Assembly: GCA_944739405.2 (NCBI GenBank)
Contig: OX123190.2
Location: 25,022,807-25,086,806 of the forward strand
DNA length: 64,000 nucleotides
DNA from: Euclidia mi
Lineage: Eukaryota; Arthropoda; Insecta; Lepidoptera; Erebidae
Direction of reading: 5' to 3'
Shown here: piece by piece, positions 46,766 to 59,410 of the stretch
Layout: every line of letters starts with the position of its first letter
Numbering within the stretch: position 1 is the first letter of the stretch
The notes under the pieces: model-generated
Told to the model about the DNA's origin: nothing
Databases searched by the model: none
What the model saw: only the letters and a program-made list of their open reading frames with translations
Program-made: the position numbers and the translations under genes

Positions 46766-47048
46766 CCTAACCTATATGCCGACTGCACCATTATAGTCAT
46801 CATTATCACCTCAGCATAGAGAGGTTCACTGCTGGACATAGGCCCCCTGGCGTCTGTATTCTCTCATACGGTCTACTATTGAATATATGTTTACCACGGT
46901 ATTCTGATTAGTAAGCTGTTGTAAATTGAAGTGAACTTAAAACGTTATTTTAAATCAATAAGCTTAGATGCAAATACGTAGAGTGCCTCATTTTCTAAGT
47001 TATGCCGTGCACCGCTCATTTTTCGAAGTGAGATGCAATGAGAATATC

Positions 47049-47190
47049 CGGTGGCGTAGCGGGAGGGTAAACGACTGCCACGCCGAAGGTCGCGGGTTCG
47101 ATTCCCGCGCAAGTCAAACATTTGTGTGCTTGAACACGGATGATTGTTTTGGTCTGGGTGTTCTTATGTATAATATGTAAGTTTTTTTTA
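47049..47190 (+). repeat. tRNA-derived SINE type B, partial
   Basis: GGTGGCGTAGCGGGAGG (A-box-like), GGTTCGATTCCCGC (B-box), then GGTCTGGGTGTTCTTATG. Same family as 4985-5231, but it stops after the body. Confidence 0.72.
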
Positions 47191-47202
47191 TGTATTCATG
47201 CC

Positions 47203-47360
47203 TGTATCCGCGATGGAGTTGGCGGAAGTGTAAAATTACACCCACATTTCACCATGAATTTTTAGGTCCCACGTAATAGGGGGCGAGCCTAGTTACCGGA
47301 CACATCACCAGACGCCAAGCTGCTACTGAGAATTCGGAACAACCCAGTAGGACACATTTC
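47203..47360 (-). repeat. SINE-A 3' half, decayed
   Basis: The minus strand has GAATTCTCAGTAGCAGCTTG then GGCTCGCCCCCTATTACGTG and a worn CTCCATCGCGG end, collinear with the right half of SINE-A. Confidence 0.65.
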
Positions 47361-47719
47361 TGCCACATAAAAGTATAACATGGTGCAGTCTCCTACAGGT
47401 CTCCTATAAATGAAAACAATTGAATATTGATAAAGTAAGCTAAAAGTAAATAAATTATTAGAATTATTTTAAGCTGAGGCTTACAAGGACAAATTCGACT
47501 GTGTTCGGAAAAATTAAATTGAATACTACCAGTACCCAGGTTTATTATAAGATTCTCTTTTGTAAATAATAAAGCAATATAAAAATATTTCGGACGTATT
47601 TCTTTCAGCTGTGCTCCAGTTAACAATGTGAAAGCATTGCATTATTGACTACAATTAGCTGTCAGTGTTTTTGCAAATTGCAGGCAGCCCTATCGATTAA
47701 ACATCAAGTTTATATAATA

Positions 47720-49118
47720 CTAGCTGACCCAGCGAACTCCGTATCGCCTTTTTAAGAGTTTTTATTTAATTCCCTCTTTTCTAAGCCCCTTTTCCAAAGT
47801 TACCATTGACTTAGCGCTTAATCTCTTATCATTTAAGAGTCTATAAATTATGAACAAACAAACAAAGAATGTTATATAATATTGAATTCCCCATTCCTTA
47901 AAATATCGGAGACGATACCCATATCGACTTTAAAAACAAATCCCGTCTGCCATCTTTGATTTCCTATCCGCCATTTTTGATCACGAAATAGATGTTGTAT
48001 TTGGATTCATCATCCCTTAAATCATCAGAGACGATACCCATATTGATTTTTTTTTTTTTTCCATCTGACATCTTTGGTTTCCCATCCGCCATCTTGAATC
48101 ACGAAATAGATGTTGTATTTGGATTCCCATTCCTTTTAAACATTGGAGACGATACCCATATTGATTTTTAAAAAATTTCCAATCTGCCATCTTTGATCAC
48201 GAAATAGATGGTGTTTTTGAATTCCCCATTCCTTAAAATATCGGAGACGATACCCATATATCGATTTTAAAAATATCCCGTCCGCCATCTTTGATTTTCT
48301 ATCCGTCATCTTTGATCACGAAATAGATGTTGTATTTGGATTCTCCATCCCTTAAAACATCAGAGACGATTCCCATATTGATTTTTAAAATTTTTCCCAT
48401 CCGCCATCTTTGATTTCCCATCCACCATCTTGAATCACGAAACAGATGTTGTATTTGGATTCCCCATCCCTTTTAACATCGCAGACGACACCAATATTGA
48501 TTTTTTTTAATTTTCCCATCCGCCATCTTTGATTTCCCATCCGCCATCTTTGATCACGAAATAGATGTTGTATTTCGATTCCCCACCCCTTAAAATATCG
48601 AAGGCGATACCCATATTGATTTTTAAAATTTTCTTATTCGCCATCTTTGATTTCCCGTCCGCCATCTTGGATCACTAAATAAATTTCATATTATTAATCA
48701 GCGTCCCAAAAATCTCGAAAACGATACCCTTGTAGATTGTATCCTATTCGTTTAGCCTTTTTTTGCCTTTGACCCAAATCTCCCCCTTCTCGTTTGACCA
48801 TTTTATTATTTTTGTCTGGCTCCTAAAAGTTGTGGCGTAATTTTATATAGCCTTTCGGAATAATTGGGCTATCATAGGCAATAACAATTTTTAAAATCCG
48901 ACTGCTAGTTCCTGAGATTAGCCAACATTATCTTTTAGCCTTTTTAGCCTTTTGCCTGGCCCCAAAGGGTCGAAGCGTTATGTTATATAGCCCATAGCCT
49001 TCCGGAATAACTGGGCTATCGTATACAAAAATAATTTTTCAGATCCGACTGGTAGTTCCTGAGATTAGCGCGTTCAAACAAACAAATAAACTCTTCCTCT
49101 TTATTATATTAGTATAGA
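47720..49118 (-). mobile_element. Helitron, 1399 bp, carrying a tandem array
   Basis: On the minus strand it starts TCTATACTAATATAATAAAG after A and ends GAGTTCGCTGGGTCAGCTAG before T. Inner repeats of GGAACTACCAGTCGGATCTG and its neighbour at 48880-48920 mark a partial duplication. Array 3 occupies the 3' half. There is no Rep/helicase sequence, so it is non-autonomous. Confidence 0.85.
47900..48722. repeat. About 119-bp tandem array, 7-8 units (array 3)
   Basis: GACGATACCC-type words recur at about 47911, 48030, 48148, 48246, 48365, 48484, 48604 and 48720. One unit is only 98 bp. Units contain GATACCCATATTGATTTTT, CCGCCATCTTTGATTTCCC and ATCACGAAATAGATGTTGTA. Confidence 0.9.
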
Positions 49119-49659
49119 TGTGAGTTGTCTGCTCAATGGTAGAGATTTCTTAGGCAGCCTTTTTACTATGGCAATGATACAGCTTCAAGTTACTTTTATT
49201 CGCAATCCTATATATGTATATAAAGCTGCGATGTCTAAATAAATTATATTATATCTTCACTCTAGGAAATTCTGGAAAACATGTTTACGTTTTGGCAACA
49301 TAGTATTCATGAAATTTACTTTGCTACGTGGATTTTTGGTGGGATTGCACGTGGTTTGACTTGTAAGTAAGTGGGTTACGGACGCTTTTGTCTAAGTTTG
49401 ATAGGTTATGCGTGAAAATTGTAAATGGGCACTCTCGTAATTACAGGCCGAAATGTGATTGTAGCTATATTTTTTTTATCCTATAATGATAAATGAAGAA
49501 CGAGAAAACGCCGTATCGTTTCATATTGGTTTAATATGTATATATACCATATGTACGTATATATATTTATATATTCTTATATGTGTTTGTATGTATGTAG
49601 CTCTATAATACATCTATATTATGTATGTTTATATTATATGTAACTAATGTATATATGGT
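49119..49659. other. No gene seen; TA-rich
   Basis: Holds a TATG/TATA-rich patch at about 49535-49600. Confidence 0.45.
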
Positions 49660-49850
49660 TTCAATGTGAATGTATCTTTAGTTTTTATTACCTGTTTGTG
49701 TTATTTCAAATTCATTTTCTTTATATTACACCTACTTCTTTTCTCTCTGCACCTCTCTAAGGTAGACTGGGAGATAATGCCCATGGCATTAAGTCCGCCT
49801 GTATACGTTGTGTATATAAAGGTTTAATAAATAAATAAAATAAAATAATG
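49660..49850 (+). repeat. LINE 3' UTR fragment
   Basis: GATAATGCCCATGGCATTAA then GTCCGCCTGTATAC and a short (AATA)n end resemble another common lepidopteran LINE terminus. Confidence 0.45.
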
Positions 49851-50493
49851 CAATTCGTCTGCACCTATGGCGTAGTGTGGTAGTGTCGCCGTTACTACTC
49901 CGAGTGCTGCGAGTTCCTTCCCGACACTTTGTGTGTTCCACAACTCCTTGTTTCATGTCTGGCTTTCTTTGTGTATGTTGCTTGGATGTGTGAATAAAAT
50001 TCAAATATTTGCCTGCAAAATGTGGCGAGTGATACTTTGAAAATTAAGGGAACGTTAGTAGTCGTTCTATAAAAAAATTATATCTATGAATCTTAATTTC
50101 TAGAGAATTATAAAACTAACTTACTATAAGAACACTATTCGAACACTGTCCGTCTCAATTCGAGATTAATTACTTGTCTTCATATATACTGCTATTAAAA
50201 TCAGTCAGGTGGCGTAATGTCAGTGAACTTAGCAGATAATTCTCAAGCAGATCAAAAATAAATCCGAGATCTGATCGCATGCAGCCGAGTTCCATAGTTC
50301 CTGATACTTTTAAGAAATAGTTCTGCCGTTTTTACCTTAAAAATACCACTAAATGATCTGCTTATTGCACTTAGCACAGCATTAGCAGCAGATTAAATAT
50401 AAAAGTGAGTTCCCCCTACATGCGAGTGAGTTCTACAGTTCCTAATACTTTTCAGCCATAGTTCTGAACCTATGTTCGAGTATCAGCATAAAT
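49851..50493. other. No gene seen
   Basis: Two near-repeated stretches (CCGAGTTCCATAGTTCCTGATA near 50285 and GTGAGTTCTACAGTTCCTAATA near 50427) suggest worn repeats. No coding support. Confidence 0.4.
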
Positions 50494-50684
50494 TAATATT
50501 TAAGGCTACTGCTCCGCTCCCGTGGCTCATAGCGTGATGTTATATAACCTATAGCCTTCCTCGATAAATGGGCTATCTCACACTTAAATGACTTTTCAAA
50601 TCGGGCCAGTAGCTCCTGAGATTAGCGCGTTCAAAAAAAAAAAACAAACAAACAAATTCTTCAGCTTTATATATTAGTATTAGA
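50494..50684 (-). mobile_element. Helitron, 3'-truncated
   Basis: The 5' end on the minus strand (TCTAATACTAATATATAAAG after A) and inner word GCGCTAATCTCAGGAGCTAC match 24188-24395. The CTAG end is missing. Confidence 0.78.
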
Positions 50685-52419
50685 TTAGATAGATTGGAAA
50701 ATTATGATAAATTACACACAGGCACAGATAAAATAATTGTAGTCATAATACAAGAAGTGAGGATATAAAACCTTAGAACGTGACTAATTTCGAGGCAAGA
50801 ACACGTATCTGGTTCCGTAGCATTTGTTTTATAGGCGGCCGAAACACCATAATTTTAAATCAATTCTTTTTTTAAAACATACCTAAATTTACTTCGAAAA
50901 TGCATGAAAAATACTTTTAAACAAGGCCGGCGTCAACTTCACAATCATCGTTTGATTTTCATAAAAACTGATCGCTTTTACTTTTTAGAGGGTCAGAGTG
51001 TAGATTTGTCAAAGGCTCAAAAATATATTCGACAAAAAACTATGGACAGGCCGTATCACGTAAAGGCTCACTTACTGCGCAAACTCGTTTTATAATAGCG
51101 ATTGTCTATAAGGGCACGTTTATACTTGGCAAACAGTGTGCGGTTGATTGTTTGCTGCGTAAAGCCGTGCTTCGTATCGGCTCTCTGATCGTATTGAGTA
51201 GTATACGAGCCACATGAATTGCGAAAGAGTGTATACTTACGGTTAGTTTGCTACAAATGAGCAGGCAGGTTTGTGGCCTGTCTCAAATTTGCTTTAGTTA
51301 TCTGAAAACTAACAATATGTAAGTTCCTATGTATAAGTCTTGTAATGCGACTTCTGCGTCCTAACAGTTAAGGTTTTACGTACATTAGTTAAAGAACAAT
51401 GGCAGAATTTGGTCTGGGTTTGTTGTGGTGACCTTAAACTACATATGAACAAAACAAATTGTTTTTTTCTACGATTTATAATATTTTCACTTTGTCTCGT
51501 TAAAGCTTGAGTATATTATGATGATAAAAAGCATTCCAATTGATTACGAATACTTTATTATTTGATTGTTGCCATAGACAATGGTGTGACAGGAATAGAC
51601 GTTAGTGCTATATCCGTATCGATTATTAAATAAGTATTTAATAATCCTTCTATCCTTTATAGAGTTGGTTTGGTTTAAAATAAAGTTATTTAATATTTAA
51701 TCAACATAATATCAATAAGCTAATATTTTTGAATCAAAACAACGTTTAAATCAAATAAAAACGTCACAGCATCGTTTACTTTTAATGTTGTATCGATTTC
51801 ACATAAAATCGATTTAAAATGTGCAGCTCTGCTTTTGTCTTTGGCTGTGACAGTTAGGTAGATGCTACAAAATACTTCCGCGTTTTGATGTCAATCTGAC
51901 ATATGTCATTTGATAATTCAAACGTATACCTACCTACATTGTTTAACTTTCATACTATAACTTTCCTTTTACCTACATTGTTCATTCTTAACTAAAAATT
52001 CAAACACCGATATCTTCTTTTTCCACCTTTCCTGAGTGAAAATAGAATCATTTATAGACTCTGTTACTTACGCCAAGTTTTTTGATATATTTTTTTTACT
52101 GTACGCTTCAATTTAATTTCAGACATTTTGATGTATGGAGATCTGCCATTATCCTTTGGAGATGATCAAAGTAGATAACTAGGAACAGAATCGTATCTTA
52201 TTCCTATTAATAAAAAGATGGATTATTTTATAAAAACTAGCTGGTTTAGTTTCCATATGTATCCACCAAATTTGGGTTTTATATTATAGGAAACGTATTC
52301 CTATGAAAATATTTTTTTTGATCTCTCAAAAGTATAATAAAAAAAAAGCATCATGTATATCTAACGCTGACTTGTTAGTCTGGATGTCAATTAGTAGAAA
52401 TAGAGCATCTTCTTCCTTT
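50685..52419. other. No gene seen
   Basis: AT-rich. AAGGGCACGTTTATACTTGG near 51111 resembles the possible MITE end near 28501. No frame is supported. Confidence 0.45.
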
Positions 52420-52626
52420 GCCTGCCCTGTTCCCATATTACTTGGGGTCGGCGGAGAATGTCTTGCTCTTCCATTGTCGCCTGTTAGCCATCATCTGATT
52501 ATTTACTCCCTTTTAATTCATGTCATCCTTCACACAATCCATCCATCTTTTCTTCAGTCTTCCTCTTGCCTTACATCCCTCAAGACTCATATTCCTCACC
52601 TTTCTAGTCACATGCTTTTCGATTAG
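52420..52626 (-). pseudogene. LINE ORF2 C-terminal fragment
   Basis: On the minus strand: KHVTRKVRNMSLEGCKARGR, then LKKRWMDCVKDDMN, a stop, then MANRRQWKSKTFSADPK. This is the basic 'GR-rGRPkkRW-D-v' plus 'dR--Wk---aDPk' ending of RTE-like LINE ORF2 proteins. One internal stop is present. Plus-strand ORF 52303-52626 is its shadow. Confidence 0.72.
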
Positions 52627-55035
52627 TAGAAATAGAGCATCAAATAAATAAATATTGTGCACACAATTTGAAAAGTTTTCAAAAATGAGCAGAAAGACAT
52701 TAATTTCTCATACACAATCCACAGATACAATTAAAAGTTTGCAATTATTACGATATCTTAGGCAAACCTATGCGCTTGCTTCTTTTGTACAACGGTATTG
52801 CATTTATTAGCAATCTTTAAGGCGATAAAAGACAGTTTATTTACTTCACTAGTTACACACCATATCAACGACTATGTGGCCAAATGTATTGAAATTACTT
52901 AAAATATGACCGCTCCCCAAATATTTAGCATTACTCCGTTCTGTTTCAAAACTTATTCAGCGACAGATCGTTAACCCAGTGCAAACATATCCTAACAGTG
53001 ACTGCATATAACAATCGGAACAGAATGTTCAACGTAGGACTGTTTTCATTTGCAACTGCACTCACTTCCTACCTCTATTATGCTAGAATATTGACATATC
53101 TGTTTGAATAGGACGAAAACGAACCATTTTAATAAGATAATTTCTTGTGATGAACTCTGAAAGTCTATCTGTTTGAACACAATTTTCTTTTCGATTGGTT
53201 GTCTTAATTGCTTATCGGGACACCGGACTTATTAACTCTTGTTTGAGATATTTCGCCGTTACTGAGAAATGAAACTTTAATTTAAATGTCTGATTTTAAT
53301 TTATTTTTGTGGTTCAATATGATCGGTTTTGGTGTTCAGTGATTTAGAAATGCAACTTCATAAAGTGGGTTTAGTACAATTTATTTATTCACGTCCGTAT
53401 AATACATTATTAAGGAAAATATTTTTATTTATTAACGACCACAAAATTAAATTAATTTTAACATAAAACAATTATAACTACTTATATACTACTTACTACT
53501 AAAATTAAATTAAAATATGGTACAATACGAAAAAAAAGAAAAAAAGAATTTATATTATAAAGTAGTGTGCCAATCATTCATTAAGAGGTCATAAATATAA
53601 TACCGGTAAAAAATAACTGGTCAGAATACATATATTATTTTTAAGTCACCCATTTTCAGACATCAATCATACATAAAAAGTCATATACCTATATTTACCT
53701 ACAATTGCTTGTAGTATATCGAAATTCGATCATAATGGTATATCACAATTAGCCAGACTACCGTACTTAGCCTACCGAAGGTATAATTGTGCAGGTGGTA
53801 TACCCAAGGGAGTTTTTAATCCGGCCCGAAGTCCCAGAGTCACATTAACGAGGCAATAACATCGTATTACCACCCTTATTTCGTTCACAAAGTTAGATTG
53901 AATAAAAGGTTGTATACCTGTATTAGCGTTAGAAGTTTATGATTTAATTTTATTGTATATGTACCTCGGTTTTTAATTACTCACGGTTAGTTTTAATATT
54001 TGTTGAAGTGAATTTGATTTTAAACATCTGTAATTGATTAACTATAAGATTTTATTCCAAATATATACGTAGTGACTGGAAAAACTTTGATTACTTTCAT
54101 GATTTCCATTATTTGAACTACAATGCTTAACTAGTTTAAATATATGTACAAAAGCGCCTATGATGTTATAAACTCAATGTACAGTTGTGAACACTGTATA
54201 GTGCACACACAAAGTATAAATAAAAGTATAATTTAAACATTATAATCTTCTATACGTGAGGACTTGTAATTTTCTTACTGATTTCCTTACTACTCTTTTT
54301 GTTTTGATGATTTATCTGTAAGTCTGCCATGTTATTTAAATAAAGAAATAAAAATAAATAAATAATTATAACAGTCCCGCAATCAATACAATACTAGCCA
54401 GAAAAGAAGCGCGAAGAAAATATTAGCCACATTAAGGTCCTAAAGCGACCCGTATGCCATTTTTACATTCCCATAAAGCTATTTTACTACCTCACACTTC
54501 CAAAATATCCACCGAACAGAGAATAAACACCTTCATCGCATTACCGCACCGAACCGTAAATAAAGACGATAACCTACATCAAATGCCGTTTCTAAAACAA
54601 TAAACTTGTGTGAGAGCGGCATAGACCATAGTATGGAACCAATTTGTGCAGTATCCAGTACCTCATTCTAATTTACAACTGATATTAAAACCGCGGCCCG
54701 CTTCACACGTGTCCTTTCATAAATTGTACGTACTGCTCCGACGTAAAATTGGGCTGGAAACAATGTTGAACCTGCCGCATTTGGGCGCTGCAATTTTCTC
54801 ATTATTAATAGAGCGGAAGATAAAATGTGGGTTAATTTATCGGTTTGGTTGGAGTTTTTAATGAGTTTCATCGACTGCGTGTTCACAGTCTGGTGTGAGC
54901 TTTATGTCCACTGGTTTAACACAGGTTTTGAACTGTAATTAAATAGTTTTTGATATGACAGTGTTGTGTAAGAGAAGCTAGCTTAGCGTTGGGCTATATG
55001 TAACATTATAATTACATATATACTACATATACTTA
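52627..55035. other. No gene seen
   Basis: Long AT-rich stretch with short A/T runs (53520-53550). ORFs at 54646-54886 overlap on both strands and resemble nothing known to me. Confidence 0.45.
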
Positions 55036-55242
55036 TCTTAATATATAAAATCCTTGCGTTACTGACTGACTGACAGACACGCTACAGCCGAAACTATTGG
55101 GCGCAGGAAGCTGAAATTTGGCATGTATGTTCCTTGAGGACCGTAGGGGCGCACTAAGAAGGGATTTCCCGAAATTCCTACGGGATCGGCCAAAACGGGT
55201 AAATTAAAAAAAAATGCAGGCGTAGCTGCTGGCGTCCTCTAG
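55036..55242 (+). mobile_element. Small Helitron, 207 bp
   Basis: Starts TCTTAATATATAAAATCCTT after A and ends GCTGGCGTCCTCTAG before T. It contains the typical AAACTATTGGGCGCAGGAAG and GAAATTTGGCATGTATG words. Confidence 0.82.
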
Positions 55243-55504
55243 TTTTAAAACAAATCTCATCAATCAATCGACATACACTGATCGACTTATGTTCACTGTA
55301 CAATTGCGTTTATTTAATATGACGATTTTTTACAACACTGTCACAAATTTTTTTTTCAAAAGTTTCTGCTAGCGCACTACACGAAATCTTGTATTACTGG
55401 AAACTTTACAAACATTCAACCAACATACACAAAAGTTTAACCAGATTGGATATAATACATTGTGGATCACTATTCTGTTGCAACCACTTGTGAAAAAGCT
55501 AACA

Positions 55505-55913
55505 TACATACATACATACATATCGTCACGCCTTTTATCCCCGAAGGGGTAGGCAGAGGTGTATTTCTACACCCACTTTTCGCCTGATATACTTTAGTCC
55601 CACGTAATAAGGGCCGAGCCTATTGCCGTACCGGGCACATTTCCAGACTCCGTGCTGCTACTGAGAATTTCGTGACAGAAAAACCCAATAACACTGCCCG
55701 ACCCAGGAATCGAACCCGGGACCTCCCGATCCCACGCGCACATTTATGCCGCGAGACCAACGAGGCAGTCGTATAGGGTTTGATGTTGAGTTTTCCGTCT
55801 CTACGCAAAGATGGTATTTGCATCGTGTTATCCCTTAGTCGCCTCTTACGACACCCACGGGAAGATAGGGGGTGGTGACACTTGTATTCTATGCCGTCAA
55901 CCACACGGCCAGA
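55505..55913 (-). mobile_element. SINE-A, complete reference copy
   Basis: It is flanked by the 12-bp duplication AAAAAGCTAACA (55493-55504 and 55914-55925). On the minus strand: 5' GGCCGTGTGGTTGACGGC, GTGGGTGTCGTAAGAGGCGA, A-box-like TGGTCTCGCGG, B-box GGTTCGATTCC, GAAATTCTCAGTAGCAGCAC, shared tail and (TATG)n. The tRNA-like part lies about 150 bp from the 5' end. The 94-codon minus ORF is also found in the copies at 7140-7424 and 22732-23085 and is not evidence of a gene. Confidence 0.93.
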
Positions 55914-55929
55914 AAAAAGCTAACATTCT

Positions 55930-56010
55930 GTTAAATCTAGTAAGTGGACCCTGGGCTCCAAACCGTAGTCTTGGATGCAACTTGGATAGCGCTAAGGGAC
56001 GATGATGATA
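55930..56010 (+). repeat. RTE-like LINE 3' end
   Basis: GGACCCTGGGCTCCAAACCG, GGATGCAACTTGGATAGCGC and a GATGATGATAA end match the reverse scrap at 29445. Confidence 0.5.
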
Positions 56011-56034
56011 ACAATATTTTTTTAATTAATTAAT

Positions 56035-56115
56035 GTTGTCCCATGGCAGACTCAAACACACAACACACAAGCAGCGGCTAGCTCCTTAAATCACTGCACC
56101 ATGCGCGCTATCTCA
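56035..56115 (-). repeat. tRNA-derived SINE head, decayed
   Basis: Minus strand GATAGCGCGCATGGTGCAGT (A-box) and GTGTGTTTGAGTCTGCC (weak B-box). Confidence 0.45.
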
Positions 56116-57039
56116 AATGCATTTTTGTGAGGATGCATCTGTAGTTATAAAACCGAAATAAAACTTCAAAATAAAACTATGCAAAGCAGAATACAGTAAT
56201 ATCGTATAATTCAGACTAGTTTATCCACTGCGACTCGTATATCAATGCTTCTGACGTCACAAAACCCAAAAACGGAATGCCTGTGACGATGATGCCGCGG
56301 TCGGCATTCCGCTTGCAAAATACGATGATTACAGCGTTATACCGATGTGAACATGTCTACCATTGTACATACGAGTCCCTTGATTATCAAACAGCTTTGT
56401 GTCATGCGTTGCTCTTTATGGTAACATTCAGAGATCAATCGGAAATGATTGGTTCATCTATAATTATAGACTGCTTATTGGACGGTTAGATTATTATTCG
56501 TAACAGTATACAGCCCTTAGCAGATCACTGCTGCATAAAGATCTCTCCTTATTTGCGGTACAATATAATATATATTGTAAATAGGAGAACTCGGCCTATA
56601 CCACGCTGGCCATCCGGATCAGTATGATGTCAAATTTTAGGTCTCTGCCCGGAGATATACTATTGACTTCATGTTTTTTTATATACGTTTATTTCACAGA
56701 AATAACAATTTTAGAAAACAAAATATAGCCAAATTATACATGCAGTTTAATGGCGTAAGAGGCGCTCCAATAAGTTATACAGTTTGCTATGTCATGCACA
56801 TTACATTACTCTTTTACACAAAAAGTTACTAAATAAAATTGGCACAGAAAACAAACAGAAACAAAAAGCAAGATAGGTATCAAACATACAAAAATTGGTA
56901 GGCATAATTATACTTAATAATATTATCTGATACCATATTTGGTATACACACTCAAGTCCATCTTTGGGAGGTTTCAACACTTAAAAATACTTATAATTAA
57001 CTATTTTTTACATTATAGTTTTCACATATATATTTTTAA
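56116..57039. other. No gene seen
   Basis: AT-rich. GCAGATCACTGCTGCATAAA near 56520 may be a worn repeat. Confidence 0.4.
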
Positions 57040-57340
57040 CTAGCTGCTGCCCGCGACGTCGTCTGCGTGAACGCTATACAGCACCAAATTGTTAAATAAA
57101 TACCTACGATTATACCTTTTAAAATAACATTCATTTACCTGTTTCTTCTATATATTTCATATCTGCAGAAAGTGCAGTAATAGAAGGAGACTGTTTTTTG
57201 TAAAATTGAAGTTCGAAAAGTGCTGATTTTTAGCCTGCTTTGAATAAATTCCTTTTTGTGATTCTGCTGAATTAAGTCATAAGTTGTTACTGAAGCAGAT
57301 GGATAACATAAGGAATACAGAATAGGGTAAAAATACATAC

Positions 57341-57851
57341 TTATAGGACTTCTCGATATACAACATTAGTAGTTTGGCTCTGCGCAGCCAAAATGTAAAG
57401 GCAGTCAGGACTGGTGACGCGGGAGCAAGCGACGTACAGCTGCCCGTATGAGAAGCAGCTCGTCCTGAGGTCGACACCCGCTGCCCTCAGTGTCTGCCCC
57501 TGCGACTTATTGATGGTCATCGTGAAGCAAACACTCACGGAGGGCTGTATGTATAAATATTGCCTCACCGACGCCACAACCCGTAAGAATTTCCTCCTCA
57601 ATGGTGTGTCACGTTACACAACCTCGGAGGAGATAGGTTCCGAAGAAACAAAATCGTGACACCGACCTTCAGCTTGATGGTATGCGCTGGAGTTCACTTG
57701 GTGACAGGGAGTTCAGAAATTCCACGGGATAATATGTGGCGTCATCTTGCTCGACAACAGTGTTTACAGAAGTGTAGACCACTTCATGCCCCTCAATTTC
57801 CGAGAGAATGCATTTGTTAATTGCTACAGCCTGATCATTTTTGGGCCTCAA
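57341..57851 (-). pseudogene. Helitron helicase C-terminal part
   Basis: MRPKNDQAVAINKCILSEIE (57669-57851) is the segment that precedes the last helicase motifs. After a frame break, PSVSVCFTMTINKSQGQTL and YGQLYVACSRVTSPDCLYI (57341-57601) are helicase motifs V and VI, including the Arg finger in ACSRV. Confidence 0.85.
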
Positions 57852-57884
57852 AATAGCCCGCTCTCACACCCAAGAATTCTGTTA

Positions 57885-58538
57885 TTACGGTATACAACTG
57901 ATGTCCTCGTACGCAGAGCGAATGAGTTCTTCTAAGCTGGATACAACTCTACTGAGAGACTCTGGAAGCACCACCTGTCCACCTCTCTCCTCTGGTAGAG
58001 TGCCTTCGCCAAGACTTATAAGGACATCGGAGAATTGTTGAGCACGTGCATTGACGCCGAGTCGAGCTCTCATATTAATGGTCAAGTGCAGCGTACGAAC
58101 TCGTGACAACAACGAAGATCGTTTCAACGAAGCACTCACCTCGTCAGCCCTCGATCCCCGCGTCACCACGGGAAGCGTTTGTCTGAAATCGCCACTGAAC
58201 TGAACTGTGACCATCCATCCAATGCTCGTTCCTGTGGATATCCCGCAGGGTTCTGTCCACGGCCTCAACTGCTCATACCATACGATCAGAGAGCAATCCT
58301 TGAGCACGTGTCCCTTATCACTGTTACGTGACACACCACAAACGGGCGTTTCGGCGTTCTCTAAATCGATGTGAATTTTAAACATGGCATGTGCTGTCTT
58401 GCCACCCGGAAGCAGTGAGGCAGCGATTTCCGACGACGCTACAGCAATGGCAATTTTGTCTTGCCTCCTGACCTCTGCAAGTATGCCAGTGGTAACAAAT
58501 GTATTTCCTGTTCCACCAGGAGCATCCAAGGAAAACAT
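57885..58538 (-). pseudogene. Helitron Pif1-type helicase core
   Basis: A 217-codon frame starts at the Walker A region DAPGGTGNTFV, where Asn replaces the usual Lys. It continues with AIAVASSEIAASLLPGGKTA and LKDCSLIVWYEQ, where Tyr replaces the usual Asp of the Walker B D-E pair, then VQFSGDFRQTLPVVTRGSRA and LTINMRA. The enzyme would unwind DNA during rolling-circle transposition. Two changed ATP-site residues in an otherwise open frame indicate loss of ATPase activity. Confidence 0.9.
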
Positions 58539-58575
58539 TTTACCCTAGCTTTGCCCAACGCTTTCAAGGACGGTG

Positions 58576-59410
58576 TCATAAATTTCTTATGATGGTCATT
58601 TCACCCAGATCGTAAAATGTCTCAGCGTTATACTCCCAATTTCCACGGTCTTGATGAGGTAATGATTGGGAAGCTACCAGCTTCCTATATTCGACCAGTG
58701 GATTGCCGCCGATAGAAATGACCATGTCTTGAAGTGATCTGAGACAGGTGTTTAGCACGCGTTCATCAGTTTCTTCGACATCGTCTCCAGTAGCACGCCT
58801 CAAAGCTCGTAGAAAATTTTCAGACAGATGATGGCGATACTTCTCCCACAAAACTACCGTTTTCGCGACTCCACAAAACACCAAGATGTCGTCAAACAGA
58901 TGACGCATGTGGCTGGGACTGTCACTGACGCTCGCCTCCGCGAGGGCGTCATCCGTCGAGAAAGTGACGTACTACGCAGGCTGTGCGGTGAGTGGGATAC
59001 TCCACGCCAGCAAATGTTCTCAGAAAGGCGAAAGACGTTGGGCCTCGGACCGTGTGAAGTAACAACCGCAGAAAATAGCATTCGCCATTATTCGTGTGTA
59101 GGGTACAAACTCAACAACATGCGGTGTCCTTGAAACTTCCCGGCAAACCTTCCACAGCACCTCCTCTTCGACGTCGGTTAAATAGACCCTTTTCCTTGTC
59201 GTACGTGTAATATGAAGGCATCTCGTCATACGTAAGGGACCTCTCAAAATGTTCGACTTCACAGAGCCTGAAAAATGCCAAGAGAGTTGTTTGGTGTGGA
59301 TTTTCCAAGCGCTCAGCAACGCTGTCGGGATCAAAATATATGCGCTGGCCGTTCTTTAGGTGGACGTGTAAATGCATGACGGTAGGATGCCTGTCATGTA
59401 TAAATAACAC
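58576..59410 (-). pseudogene. Helitron region between Rep and helicase, broken
   Basis: Two frames: HPTVMHLHVHLKNGQRIYFD and LENPHQTTLLAFFRLCEVEH (59111-59410), then after a shift around LCGVSHSPHSLRSTSLSR comes MRHLFDDILVFCGVAKTVVL and LWEKYRHHLSENF (58576-58908). This order matches the stretch upstream of the helicase in insect Helitron proteins. Confidence 0.82.

Larger units (their letters stand above)
57040..59410 (-). mobile_element. Autonomous-type Helitron, helicase half, decayed
   Basis: The minus-strand 3' end is GTCGCGGGCAGCAGCTAG followed by T (57040-57043), and 300 bp upstream begins a Pif1-type helicase read on the same strand. The Rep (HUH) nuclease half expected further 5' is absent, so the copy is truncated near 59410. 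Several frame breaks divide the helicase. Confidence 0.87.

Noticed and set aside
45331..48722. CRISPR-like regular repeats
   Set aside because: Units are 111-119 bp with no unique spacers; these are ordinary tandem repeats in a eukaryotic genome.
55620..55904. 94-codon ORF found three times in the window (also 7140-7424 and 22732-23085)
   Set aside because: It is the transposed SINE-A sequence; it spans the tRNA-like promoter and differs among copies without respect for codons.
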